From positions 1-64,000 of the forward strand of contig NZ_CP088081.1 in the NCBI RefSeq assembly GCF_021049305.1: 64,000 nucleotides of DNA. The letters run 5' to 3'. The notes below the pieces were generated by a model. That model was not told the origin of the DNA and made no database searches. It worked only from the letters and a program-made list of their open reading frames with translations. The translations under genes were made by a program, and so were the position numbers. Shown here piece after piece: positions 20,275 to 28,966 of the stretch (position 1 is the stretch's first letter; every line of letters begins with the position of its first letter). The stretch comes from Ideonella dechloratans (GTDB taxonomy: Bacteria > Pseudomonadota > Gammaproteobacteria > Burkholderiales > Burkholderiaceae_C).

Positions 20275-21918
20275 TCACCCCAGGTGCCGCGCCGCCGCCT
20301 GGGCGGTGAGGATACAACCCGGCAGAAAGGTGCCCTCCAGCGAGCGCCGGCCGCTGGCGTTGCCGCCACCGAAGCCCGCCGCCTCGCCCACCGCGTAGAG
20401 GCCGGGCAGCGGCCGGTCCTGCGCGTCCAGCACCCGGCTGTGCAGGTCGGTCACCAGGCCACCCAGGCTCTTGCGGGTGATGAGCCGCAGCTGGATGGCG
20501 ACGAAGGGCCCATCGCCCCGGCGCTGCAGCGGTGCGGGCGCGCAGGTGCGCAGACGGTCGGGCCCCCACTGGCGGGCGTGCTGGATGCGGCGCAGCTGGT
20601 CGTCGTTGGCCAGGCGCAGGCCCTGGCCGGGCACGAAGTGGGCGTCGAAGGCGTCCACCGTGGCCTGCAGCACCGCCGGGTCCACATGCGGCCCGCCGGT
20701 CAGTGCGTTCATCTGCGCGGCCAGGCCGTCCAGCCGTTCGTGCGCCAGCACCTGGGGGCTCTCGCGCAGCAGCTGGTCCAGCAGGCGGTCGCTGCCCAGC
20801 AGGGTTTCGGCCAGGAAGGGCAGCCACTGCCGCTCGCGGATGCGGGGGTTGTGCTCGGCCCCGGAGATGGCCAGCTCGCGCCGGGCGATGCGCCGGTTGA
20901 GCAGCTGCCAGGTCCAGGGCTGGGCCTGGGCCGCCACCTGCCGGCACAGGTCGTGGGTGTCGTAGCCGGTGACCAGGGGCGCGGGGCCGATGCGCCGGCC
21001 GGCGGCGTCCAGCCACAGGGCCGACTTGGGCGGCACCAGGGACAGGCCGTGGCCCGCGAAATGCGGCTGCGGGTGCGGGATGCCGGCGGCGTAGTTCCAC
21101 ATGGCCCCCGGCGCGGCGATGCGCGCGCCGGCCTGCACGGCGGCCCGGTGCAGGGCGCCGTCGGCAAAGGGGTGGGCGCCGTTGAGCAGTTCGCCGGGGC
21201 AGGGCTGGCCCGCGGGCCAATGGGCCCGCACCCCTTCCAGCGTGCCGTTGAGTCCGCCGGTGGCCAGCACCACCTGCGGCGCGCGCAGGCGCAGCACGGT
21301 GCCGCGGCCCTCGTCCACCGCCTGGGCGCCGCTCACCGCCCCGTCGGTCCAGTCCAGCGCCGTCACCCGGGTGCCGCACAGCAGGGTCAGGCGGTCGGCC
21401 CGGGGGCCGCTGGCGGCCTGCTCCAGCGCGGCGATCACCCGCAGCGTCAGCAGACGCGAGGTGCCCCACAGCACGTGGTAGCGCGGCAGGCTGTTGCCCT
21501 CGCCGTTCAGGCCCCGCTCCACCCAGTTGACGGCCGGCAGGAAGCGCAGGCCCAGGCCGCGCAGCCAGTCGTGCACATCCGGGCGGGAGCGCTCGACATA
21601 GTGGCGTGCCCAGGCCAGGGGCCAGCGGTCGGCCGGGTCCGCCGGGCTCAGCCCGCCCCAGCGCAGCCAGTCGGCCAGGGCGCGCTCGGGGTGGTCGGGG
21701 ATCTTGGCCCGCGCCTGCAGCGGCGTGCCCACCAGGGCCATGCCGCCGAAGGCCCAGCGCGCCAGGCCGCCCAGGCGCTCGCGCGCGTCGCGCTCCACCA
21801 CCGTCACCCGCAGGCCGCGCTGCACGGCGCCCAGCGCGGTGAGCAGGCCGGCCAGGCCCCCGCCCACCACCAGCAGGTCGGCGTCCAGGGTGTCGCCCAT
21901 GCCCTTCACGCCGTTCAT
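20275..21918 (-). CDS. FAD-dependent dehydrogenase, 3-ketosteroid/fumarate-reductase-like
   Basis: About 547 residues. The N-terminal dinucleotide-binding motif is LLVVGGGLAGLLTALGA (residues about 14-30). The C-terminal FAD part has LPGLYAVGEAAGFGGGNASG, typical of the succinate dehydrogenase/KsdD flavoprotein superfamily. Similar proteins are often named 'FAD-binding dehydrogenase', with substrate unknown. The ATG overlaps the stop of the ThDP-enzyme gene by four bases (ATGA), so the two are coupled and may act on the same pathway. I chose this start over a longer frame because of that overlap and the motif position. Confidence 0.85.
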   Translation of the reverse strand: MNGVKGMGDTLDADLLVVGGGLAGLLTALGAVQRGLRVTVVERDARERLGGLARWAFGGMALVGTPLQARAKIPDHPERALADWLRWGGLSPADPADRWPLAWARHYVERSRPDVHDWLRGLGLRFLPAVNWVERGLNGEGNSLPRYHVLWGTSRLLTLRVIAALEQAASGPRADRLTLLCGTRVTALDWTDGAVSGAQAVDEGRGTVLRLRAPQVVLATGGLNGTLEGVRAHWPAGQPCPGELLNGAHPFADGALHRAAVQAGARIAAPGAMWNYAAGIPHPQPHFAGHGLSLVPPKSALWLDAAGRRIGPAPLVTGYDTHDLCRQVAAQAQPWTWQLLNRRIARRELAISGAEHNPRIRERQWLPFLAETLLGSDRLLDQLLRESPQVLAHERLDGLAAQMNALTGGPHVDPAVLQATVDAFDAHFVPGQGLRLANDDQLRRIQHARQWGPDRLRTCAPAPLQRRGDGPFVAIQLRLITRKSLGGLVTDLHSRVLDAQDRPLPGLYAVGEAAGFGGGNASGRRSLEGTFLPGCILTAQAAARHLG

Positions 21919-23582
21919 GGCGCCAGCTTCCGCTTCAGGGCCCGGGCCACCGGCAGCGGCATCTGGCCCAGGGCGCGCAGCAGCCAGGGCAGCACGCGCA
22001 GCTTCAGGCCCGAGAAGGCGCTGGGCACCACCGCCTCGATCAGCTGCGGCCCGGGCTGGGCCAGGGCCCGCGCCAGCGCGGCGGTGAAGGCCTCGGCCGT
22101 GTCCACGCGGCAGGCGCTCACCCCCATGCCCTGGGCCAGCTGCACGAAGTCCAGCGCCGGCTGCCCCAGGTCGAACTGGGCCAGCGCGCGCGGGCCCGGG
22201 CGCTGGGCACCCACCCGCTGCAGCTCCAGGTTCAGGATGCCGTAGGCGCGGTTGTTGAAGATGACGCTCACCACATGGGCCCGCTCCCGCGCCATGCTCC
22301 ACAGCGCCTGCAGGGTGTACATGGCCGCGCCGTCGCCCACCAGGGCCAGCACCGGGCGGTCCGGGCAGGCCACGGCCGCGCCCAGCGCCAGCTGCAGGCC
22401 CTGGCCGATGGCCCCGCCGGTCAGGGCCAGCAGCTCGTGCCGCGGCGCCCCGGCGGTGAAGCCCGGCAGCAGGGTGCCGGAGGTCTGGGCCTCGTCCACC
22501 ACGATGGCGCCTTCGGGCAGCAGGTGGCCCACCGCCTTGCAGACCTTTTCCGCCGTGAGCTTGCCGCGCGGGGCGCTAGGCCGCCAGGGCGGCTGCAGCG
22601 CGGGCACGGCGGCCTGGGCCCCCAGCGCGGCCACCAGGGCGCTCAGGCTGGCCAGCACGTCCTCGTCCGGCGCGGCCAGGGTGTGCAGGGTGCAACCATC
22701 GGGCGTGAGTTCGCTGGGCTGGCCGGGGTAGGCGAAGAAGGAGACCGGGGGGCGGGCGTCCACCAGCACCAGCTGGGTCAGGCCGGCGAGCTGCACCGAG
22801 GCCATCTCGGCCAGATAGGCCAGGCGCTCCACCGGCGGCAGGCCGGCACCGCGCGTCAGCCGGGTCGGGAAGACCTCGCCCAGCAGGCGCAGGCCCAGCT
22901 GGGCGGCGATGCGACCGGCCTCGCGCAGGGCCGGTTCGCGCAGGGCCCGCCCGCCCAGCAGCAGGGCGCAGCGCCCGCCCTGGGCGCTGGCTTCGCGCAG
23001 GGCCTGGGCGATGGCGGCCACGCGGGCCGCATCGGCTGGCGCGGGGGTGGCCGGGGGCCGCGGGGCGGCCGGGGAAGCACCCTCGCCCCAGGAAACATCG
23101 GCCGGCAGGATCAGCGTGGCCACCTGGCCGGGTGGGCCCTGGGCCACGCTCACCGCCTCGGCCACGTCGGCGCCCAGGGTGGCGGGCTGCTGCGCGGTGC
23201 GCACCCAAGCGGAGATATTGCGCGCCGCGGTGGCGATGTCGGACTGCAGCGGCGTGTCCAGCGCCGCGTGGTGGGTGGCGTGCTCGCCCACGATGTTGAC
23301 CAGCGGCACCCGCGCCTTGCGGGCGTTGTGCAGATTGGCCAGGCCGTTGCCCAGGCCGCAGCCCAGGTGCAGCAGGGTGGCGGCGGGCCGGTCGGCCATG
23401 CGGGCGTAGCCGTCCGCCGCGCCGGTGGCCACGCCCTCGAACAGGGTCAGCACCGCGCGCATCGTCGGCGTGGCGTCCAGCGCGGCGACGAAGTGCATCT
23501 CCGAGGTGCCGGGGTTGGTGAAGCAGGTGTCGACGCCGGCGTCGAGCAGCGTGCGCAGCATGGCGGTCGCGCCCTGGGTCAT
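21915..23582 (-). CDS. ThDP-dependent enzyme, acetolactate synthase/benzoylformate decarboxylase family
   Basis: The 555-residue protein has the three-domain ThDP layout. The N-terminal pyrimidine-binding domain has the conserved Glu (E49 in LTLFEGVATGAADGYAR). A central domain follows, and the C-terminal domain has the Mg-diphosphate motif starting at G416-D417-G418 and ending about 30 residues later in NN. This branch is often named acetolactate synthase large subunit but resembles MdlC-like decarboxylases, and no small subunit is nearby; the substrate is not clear. It is coupled to the downstream FAD dehydrogenase and diverges from an AraC regulator 83 bases away. Confidence 0.85.
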   Translation of the reverse strand: MTQGATAMLRTLLDAGVDTCFTNPGTSEMHFVAALDATPTMRAVLTLFEGVATGAADGYARMADRPAATLLHLGCGLGNGLANLHNARKARVPLVNIVGEHATHHAALDTPLQSDIATAARNISAWVRTAQQPATLGADVAEAVSVAQGPPGQVATLILPADVSWGEGASPAAPRPPATPAPADAARVAAIAQALREASAQGGRCALLLGGRALREPALREAGRIAAQLGLRLLGEVFPTRLTRGAGLPPVERLAYLAEMASVQLAGLTQLVLVDARPPVSFFAYPGQPSELTPDGCTLHTLAAPDEDVLASLSALVAALGAQAAVPALQPPWRPSAPRGKLTAEKVCKAVGHLLPEGAIVVDEAQTSGTLLPGFTAGAPRHELLALTGGAIGQGLQLALGAAVACPDRPVLALVGDGAAMYTLQALWSMARERAHVVSVIFNNRAYGILNLELQRVGAQRPGPRALAQFDLGQPALDFVQLAQGMGVSACRVDTAEAFTAALARALAQPGPQLIEAVVPSAFSGLKLRVLPWLLRALGQMPLPVARALKRKLAP

Positions 23583-23665
23583 GGGAATGTCTCCTGTTTG
23601 TTCTGGGCCGGACGATAGGGCCGCGGCCGACCGGCGGCTTGAGCCGGCGCGCCAGGTTTTTTAGG

Positions 23666-24796
23666 ATGCGCGACATGCGCAACATGCCCGCCGCGCCGTC
23701 CTCATCCCCCAGGCCCCCCCGACGCCGGGCCGAGCCCTGGACCCGCGCGGGCGCCCTGCGCGGCCTGCGTGCGCTGGCGGCGCAGCTGGGGCAGGACGCC
23801 GAGGCCCTGCTGGCCCGCCAGAAGCTGCCGTTGGCCGCACTGGACGACCCGGAGGTGCGCCTGCCCTACCGCGGCCTGTGCCGGCTGCTGGAGGCCGGCG
23901 CGCGCGACTGGGCCTGCCCGGATTTCGGGCTGCGGCTGGCGGCGGTGCAGCACCTGAGCCTGCTGGGCGCGGTGGGCCTGGCGGCGCGGCTGCCGGCCCG
24001 GGTGGGCGAGGCCCTGACGGCCCTGGGCGAGCGACTGGGCGCCCATTCGGACGCCTTCACGATGGCGCTGGAGGTGGCCGGCCCGCGGGCCGTGCTGAGC
24101 TACCGGCCGGCCTGCCCCGAGGAGCCCAAGACCCAGCTGCTGGCCTTTGCGATGGCGGTGACCCGCAATGCGGTGGCCTTCGTCTGCGGGCAGCCGGACT
24201 TCGCGCCGCAGGTGGTGCGGCTGGCCTGCCCGGCCCCGGCCGATGCCGCCGTGCGCCGGGCCCTGGCGCGCGGCCTGGGCGCGCCGCTGCGCTGGGGCGC
24301 GCCGCAGACCGCGCTGCAGCTGGACGCCACGCTGCTGGACGCCCCCACCGCCATCCAGGACACGCAGTACGCGCCGCTGATCCGCGACACCCTAGCGCGG
24401 CTGGCCGCGCCCCCGGGACCGGGCACGCCGGATGCGCCCGACACGGTGGCGCTAGTGCGCGCGCACATCACCCGCCTGCTGCCGCCGGGCCCGTGCACCC
24501 AGGCCGAGGTGGCCCGCGCCCTGGGCCTGCACCCGCGCGCACTGCAGCGGCGGCTGGCGGCCCAGGGCACCCACTTCTCGGCCCTGCTGGATGCGCACCG
24601 CCATGCCCTGGCGCTGACCCTGCTGCGGCAGGGCACGCTGCCGCTGGCCGCGCTGGCACGGCAGCTGGGCTATGCCGACCAGAGCGTGTTCAACCAGGCC
24701 TTCCGGCGCTGGACGGGGCAGAGCCCGGGCCGGCTGCGACGCCAGGCCCGGCAGGGCGCGCTGGCGCTCAGCGCAGCAGCGGGCGCACCGTGCTGA
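23666..24796 (+). CDS. AraC-family transcriptional regulator (arabinose-binding-domain type)
   Basis: About 376 residues. The N-terminal two-thirds match the Arabinose_bd regulator domain of the OruR/VirS/ArgR-like AraC branch, and the C-terminal 100 residues hold the two helix-turn-helix motifs (TQAEVARALGLHPRALQRRL and LAALARQLGYADQSVFNQAF). It diverges from the ThDP-enzyme operon and probably controls it. The start is uncertain: ATGs lie at 23666, 23675 and 23684, and TTTTTAGG before the first could serve the second. Its 3' end overlaps the convergent SDR gene by 29 bases. Confidence 0.85.
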   Translation: MRDMRNMPAAPSSSPRPPRRRAEPWTRAGALRGLRALAAQLGQDAEALLARQKLPLAALDDPEVRLPYRGLCRLLEAGARDWACPDFGLRLAAVQHLSLLGAVGLAARLPARVGEALTALGERLGAHSDAFTMALEVAGPRAVLSYRPACPEEPKTQLLAFAMAVTRNAVAFVCGQPDFAPQVVRLACPAPADAAVRRALARGLGAPLRWGAPQTALQLDATLLDAPTAIQDTQYAPLIRDTLARLAAPPGPGTPDAPDTVALVRAHITRLLPPGPCTQAEVARALGLHPRALQRRLAAQGTHFSALLDAHRHALALTLLRQGTLPLAALARQLGYADQSVFNQAFRRWTGQSPGRLRRQARQGALALSAAAGAPC

Positions 24797-25526
24797 AGCC
24801 GCCGTCCACCGCCAGCACCTGGCCGGTGAGCCGGTCCGACTCGGGCCCCAGCAGCCAGGCCATCACCCCGGCCACCTGCTCGGCCGTCTGCACCCCGCCC
24901 AGCGGGTACTGGCGCTCGGCCGCCTCGCGCTGGGCCGGCAGGCGCAGCATGGCGGCGGTCATCGGCGTTTCGGTCAGGCCCGGCGCCACCGCGTTGATGC
25001 GCAGACCCTGCGGCGCATAGGTGGCCGCGGCCGAACGCACCAGGGCCTCCAGCCCACCCTTGGCCGCGGCGATGGCCTCGTGGCTGGCCACGCCGATGCG
25101 CGCCACCACCGAGCTGACGAAGACCGCCGCACCCGGGCCCTGGCCCTCGCGCGCCTGCAGCCAGGCCTGCAGGGTGTAGAGCGCGCTCAGCAGGTTGACC
25201 TGCAGCACCGTCTGCAGGGCCTCGGGTCGGGTGCGGTGCAGCGGGGCGATCAGCGTGCTGCCCACGGCGTGGGCCAGGTGCTGGGGCGCCTGGCCCCAGG
25301 CGGCACGGCAGGCCTGCAGGGCCTGGGCCGCGCCTTCGGGCGTGGTCACGTCGGCCACGATGCGCAGCTCGGCCGGCACGGCCTCCAGCCGGGCCAGCTC
25401 GCGCCCGACCACGGCCACGCGCCAGGCGCGTTCCTGCAGGCGGGCGGCCAGCACGCGGCCGATGCCGCCACTGGCACCGGTGATGAGAACGCTGGGGCTG
25501 TCGAGTGGGCTCATGGCAGGGTTCAT
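24768..25526 (-). CDS. Short-chain dehydrogenase/reductase
   Basis: About 252 residues with the classical SDR pattern. The cofactor motif TGASGGIG is near residues 14-21, the NAG-equivalent is replaced by HAVGS, and a Ser-Tyr-Lys-type region follows. The active-site Tyr position reads AIAAAKGG, so the usual YxxxK tyrosine seems to be replaced (HEAIAAAKG). The lysine is present but the tyrosine is not, as in some light-cluster SDRs and non-catalytic members. The start lies 10 bases after the photolyase stop. It ends inside the convergent AraC gene. Confidence 0.8.
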   Translation of the reverse strand: MNPAMSPLDSPSVLITGASGGIGRVLAARLQERAWRVAVVGRELARLEAVPAELRIVADVTTPEGAAQALQACRAAWGQAPQHLAHAVGSTLIAPLHRTRPEALQTVLQVNLLSALYTLQAWLQAREGQGPGAAVFVSSVVARIGVASHEAIAAAKGGLEALVRSAAATYAPQGLRINAVAPGLTETPMTAAMLRLPAQREAAERQYPLGGVQTAEQVAGVMAWLLGPESDRLTGQVLAVDGGFSTVRPLLR

Positions 25527-25536
25527 CGGAGAAAGG

Positions 25537-26793
25537 TCAAGCGGTGGTGGTCCACAGCGGCAGGGTGGCCTGCGCCGGCGGCCGCGGCGCCAGCTCGGGC
25601 GGCAGCAACTCGGCCGCGTCGTGCAGGCCGGGGGTGACGCGGTGCCACCAGGCCGAGAACGACGGCTGCAGCCGCCCGGGCTCGGGGAACAGGGCCGGCT
25701 CGGGCCGGGTGGCCAGCCGGCGCAGGGCCGGCGGCAGGTGCGGGTCGTCGCGCAGGATGAGGGGGCCGGCCGCGGCCAGGGCCTGGGCGATGGCCTCGCC
25801 CGGGCCCCACCAGCAGGTGCCGGCCAGGGCCTGCAGGCGCTGGCCCACGCGGCGCCAACGCTCGGCGCGCCAGGCCAGGGGCCGGGGGCCGTCGCTGGGC
25901 CACACCGCCAGCACCCGGCCGCCGGGCGGCGCGTCGGCATCGTCCAGGTGCCAGGGGTGGACCAGGCGCAGCGGCAGGCCGGCCACCGCGGCGGGCTGCG
26001 GGGCCACCAGGCCCAGGTCCGCCGGCGGGGCCGACAGCAGGGCGGGCTCGGCCACGCCCGTCGGCCGGGGGACCGGGGCCGGCGGCGGCTCGCCCTGGGC
26101 CCAGGCCAGCAGGGTGTCGTAGCCGGTGTCCAGCACGGTGCCGGGGCTGTGCCAGGCCGGCGGGGCGTGGCGGGCCACGTTCTCGGCGTTGAAGAGGTAG
26201 GGCCGGTGGCTGCCGGTGCCGGCCACCCATTGCCAGCTCAGGTGGTTGCTGGCCAGGTCGCCGTCGAACAGCTGGCCCGCCAGCCAGTCGGCCCCGGCGC
26301 GCCAGTGCACGCCGCGCAGGTGCACCAGGTAGCTGGCCAGCCACAGGCGGGCGTGGTTGTGCAGGTGGCCGCTGGCGTAGAGCGTGCGCACCGCCTGGTC
26401 GATCACCGGCAGGCCGCTGCGGGCCTCGCGCACATCGGCCGGCACGGTGTCGCGGTAGGCGGCCTCGGGCCGGGGGCCGGGGTGCAGGCTGTCGAAGATG
26501 CCCGCGCCGCGGTGGCGCCAGACATGGCGGAAGTAGGCCCGCCAGCCCAGCTCGAAGACCAGCTTGTGCTGCACCGGCAGGGCCTGGCGGGCGCACAGGG
26601 CGGCCAGCACCTCGGGCAGGCTGAGCACGCCGTGGGTCAGGCTGGGCGACAGGCCGGTGACGGCGCCGTCCAGCGCATTGCGGCTGCGGGCGTAGGCGGC
26701 CGGGCGCACCGCCGCCAGGCGGGCCAGGGCCTCGGGCCGGTCCAGGCGCGGGAAGCCGGCACGGTCGAGTTCGGCGGCGGTCAGCAGAGACAT
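25537..26793 (-). CDS. Photolyase/cryptochrome-family FAD protein with apparently permuted domains
   Basis: 418 residues. Residues about 25-235 are the helical FAD-binding photolyase domain: GLSPSLTHGVLS, HNHARLWLASYLVHL and FDGDLASNHLSWQW match the flavin-contact helices. In ordinary photolyases an alpha/beta antenna domain precedes this; here nothing does. Instead residues about 255-385 resemble that antenna domain (RVLAVWPSDGPRP, then PLILRDD, then LQPSFSAWWHRV). The order thus looks circularly permuted. It may repair pyrimidine dimers or sense blue light. It lies between SDR and lipocalin genes on one strand. Confidence 0.75.
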   Translation of the reverse strand: MSLLTAAELDRAGFPRLDRPEALARLAAVRPAAYARSRNALDGAVTGLSPSLTHGVLSLPEVLAALCARQALPVQHKLVFELGWRAYFRHVWRHRGAGIFDSLHPGPRPEAAYRDTVPADVREARSGLPVIDQAVRTLYASGHLHNHARLWLASYLVHLRGVHWRAGADWLAGQLFDGDLASNHLSWQWVAGTGSHRPYLFNAENVARHAPPAWHSPGTVLDTGYDTLLAWAQGEPPPAPVPRPTGVAEPALLSAPPADLGLVAPQPAAVAGLPLRLVHPWHLDDADAPPGGRVLAVWPSDGPRPLAWRAERWRRVGQRLQALAGTCWWGPGEAIAQALAAAGPLILRDDPHLPPALRRLATRPEPALFPEPGRLQPSFSAWWHRVTPGLHDAAELLPPELAPRPPAQATLPLWTTTA

Positions 26794-26882
26794 GCCGCCA
26801 GCTTAGGCAGGCCTCCGCGGCCCTGCGCGCCGGCGGCCCGATTCACGGGCGCCGGTGCGCGGCATTCGGCGTCAAAGCCGGG

Positions 26883-27461
26883 TCAGGGTGCGTCCTGCGG
26901 GCTGGCTTCCAGCCGCTGCACGTCGATGCCGCGCGCGGCCAGCCGCCCCAGCAGGGCCTGGTAGCGCGCCGGGTCCACCTGCGGCGTGCGCGAGAGGATC
27001 CACAGGTAGTTGCCGCCGGGCTCGCCCACCGCCGAGAGGCTGTAGTCCGGGTCCAGGTCCAGCACCCAGTAGTCGCCCCAGACGAAGGGCAGGAAGGACA
27101 GCCAGGCCGGCGCGAAGCGCACCTCCAGCCGGGCGCCGTCGGGCTGGTCGTCGGCGTGGCGGGCCTGGCCCACCGCCTCGTTCACGCTGCCGTCGGCCCG
27201 GGTGCAGCGGTTGCGCACCTCCACCGTGCCCTGCGGCTGCAGGGTGTAGGTGGCGCGGGTGTCGCGCGCGCAGTCGCGCTGGAAGCGGTTGGGGTACTTG
27301 GCCACCTCGTACCAGGTGCCCATGTAGCGGGGCAGGTCCAGCGCGGGGATGGGGGCGTAGCGCGCGTCGGCCGCCGTGTCGGCCCGGGCCGACGCCGGAA
27401 CCCACAGCAGCCCGGCCAGCGCAACGGCGGCCAGGGTCAGGGAGTAGAGAGCACGGGTCAT
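26883..27461 (-). CDS. blc: Lipocalin family protein, Blc-like
   Basis: 192 residues. A signal peptide with cleavage near ASARA is followed by the first lipocalin motif, YMGTWYEVAKYPNRFQRDCA, about residues 46-65. Later parts have the Blc pattern YWVLDLDPDYSLSAVGEP and YLWILSRTP. Unlike E. coli Blc there is no lipobox cysteine, so it is probably soluble in the periplasm. Blc binds fatty acids or lysophospholipids in membrane stress. Its gene is upstream of the photolyase and SDR genes on the same strand, 89 bases away. Confidence 0.9.
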   Translation of the reverse strand: MTRALYSLTLAAVALAGLLWVPASARADTAADARYAPIPALDLPRYMGTWYEVAKYPNRFQRDCARDTRATYTLQPQGTVEVRNRCTRADGSVNEAVGQARHADDQPDGARLEVRFAPAWLSFLPFVWGDYWVLDLDPDYSLSAVGEPGGNYLWILSRTPQVDPARYQALLGRLAARGIDVQRLEASPQDAP

Positions 27462-27514
27462 GGCCGGCAGCCTAGCGCAAGGGCCGGATCCCCGGAGGCA
27501 CCGGGGGCGTCCGC

Positions 27515-27766
27515 TCAGGCCCGGCCGGAGCGGCGGCTGCGCGGGTTGAGCTTGTCCAGCTCGTTGAGCTGCTGCTTGAGCAGCAGCACCAGGGTGCGGG
27601 CATGCTCCACCGGGATGCTCAGGCAGCTGGACGGCACGCCGGCCTCGCTGTCGTCGCGGGCGGCCTGGCGGGCCGAGACCAGCGCGTCCAGGCTGACTTC
27701 GATGAGGCCGTGGTGGTCGTGGCGGATGGACTTCAGGCGCTGGACTTCGATGGTGTAGGGCTTCAC
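27515..27766 (-). CDS. Conserved hypothetical protein of about 83 residues
   Basis: A small, charged cytoplasmic protein. It has the pattern KPYTIEVQRLKSIRHDHHG, then LSIPVEHARTLVLLLKQQ and LDKLNPRSRR, which I recall as a conserved protein in Burkholderiales but without known function. I chose a GTG start at 27766 because GGAG lies six bases before it; the frame upstream to 27796 lacks a ribosome site. No membrane segments or known domain are visible. Confidence 0.65.
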   Translation of the reverse strand: MKPYTIEVQRLKSIRHDHHGLIEVSLDALVSARQAARDDSEAGVPSSCLSIPVEHARTLVLLLKQQLNELDKLNPRSRRSGRA

Positions 27767-27838
27767 GCGGGGCTCCGGGTGTCCGGGACAGGACAAGGGT
27801 TCAGAACCCCGGATTGTCCCCGCCGGACTCGCCCGGGC

Positions 27839-28273
27839 TCAATGGCCCCAGACCCAGACCACCGTGCCGCCCAGGTTCATGCCGCTGAAGGTCAGCGTGC
27901 CCAGGGGCTTCAGGCTGGGGGCGGACTGCTGGGCGATCAACCGGGCCAGGTCCAGGCTGAGGTCGAAGGGCTGGTCGGCGAAGCTGTACAGGCTGACGTC
28001 GCGGCCGTCGTACAGGGCCGCGGGCAGGCCGTCCACCCCGCGCTGGGCCAGCTGGGCCAGGAAGGTGGCGCGGTCGATGGTGTCCACGCTGTAGCTGCCC
28101 ACGGGCAGCAGCGCGGCCAGGCCACCCGGCAAGGGCGGCGGGGGGCTGGCCTGGGCGCTCACCGCCCGCAGCGCGGGGGTGTCCAGCGGGCTCAGGTCGG
28201 CCTGGGCCGGGCTGGTCAGCAGGGCCCACAGGGCCAGGGCGGCCCCGGCGGCCGCGGGCAGAGAGGTGTTCAT
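27839..28273 (-). CDS. Secreted hypothetical protein
   Basis: About 144 residues. The N-terminus has an Ala/Leu-rich signal peptide with cleavage near PAQA. The mature part begins with a Pro-rich stretch (LSPLDTPALRAVSAQASPP) and ends in LTFSGMNLGGTVVWVWGH. I do not recognise the family. No cysteines or repeats are evident in the mature region. It is flanked by same-strand genes for a small hypothetical protein and an acetyltransferase. Confidence 0.5.
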   Translation of the reverse strand: MNTSLPAAAGAALALWALLTSPAQADLSPLDTPALRAVSAQASPPPPLPGGLAALLPVGSYSVDTIDRATFLAQLAQRGVDGLPAALYDGRDVSLYSFADQPFDLSLDLARLIAQQSAPSLKPLGTLTFSGMNLGGTVVWVWGH

Positions 28274-28377
28274 GGCGGTGTCCTCGGGATGCCGCCAGTG
28301 TTGGGCGCGCGGGCCCGGGGCAAAGCCCGGAAAACCGGGCCGGGAAGCCGCCTGATGCGTCTGCAGTGAGGTGTGGC

Positions 28378-28932
28378 TCAGTCCTGGCGCGGCGGCCAGT
28401 CGCCGCGCAAGAGACCCAGCTGCCACAGATCGTGCCGCTGCCCGCCCCAGAAAGCGACCTCGCGCAGCCGGCCCTCGCGCACGAAGCCCAGGCCCTCGGC
28501 CAGCGCCAGCGAGGGCGCGTTGTCCGGGTGGATCTGGGCCTCGATGCGGTGCAGTCCCATCTGCGCGAAGCCCCAGTCGAAGGCCGCCCGCAGGGCCTCG
28601 CGCATCAGCCCCTGGCCGCGGGCCGTGCGGGCCAGCTCGTAGCCGGTGCTGCACTTGGCCCATTCGCGGTTCCAGGCGAACAGGCCGCAACTGCCCACCA
28701 GGGCGCCGTCGGCACGGCGCTCCAGCCCCCAGCGCACGCCGGGGTGGGGCTGCTGGCGCCAGGCGGCAAAACGCCGCACCAGGTCCTCGGCCTCGGCCAG
28801 GGTGGTGAGGGGGTCGGTGCCGAAGTGGCGCATGGCCGGGCCGTCGCCATGGATGGCCAGCAGGGCGGGGGCATCGTCCAGCGTCAGTTCGCGCAGCCGC
28901 AGCCGCGGGGTCTCCAGCGTGGGAAAGCTCAT
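28378..28932 (-). CDS. GNAT-family N-acetyltransferase, RimJ/RimL-like
   Basis: The 184-residue protein begins LETPRLRLRELTLDDAPALL, typical of RimJ/RimL acetyltransferases. It has the acetyl-CoA binding motif ARTARGQGLMREALRAAFDW and the later ALAEGLGFVREGRLRE. These enzymes acetylate ribosomal proteins or small amines; the substrate here is not clear. The ATG at 28932 gives the family N-terminus. It lies 34 bases after the methyltransferase gene on the same strand. Confidence 0.88.
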   Translation of the reverse strand: MSFPTLETPRLRLRELTLDDAPALLAIHGDGPAMRHFGTDPLTTLAEAEDLVRRFAAWRQQPHPGVRWGLERRADGALVGSCGLFAWNREWAKCSTGYELARTARGQGLMREALRAAFDWGFAQMGLHRIEAQIHPDNAPSLALAEGLGFVREGRLREVAFWGGQRHDLWQLGLLRGDWPPRQD

Positions 28933-28966
28933 CGGCCCATCCTAACCAGAGCAGGCCGCGGCGGGC

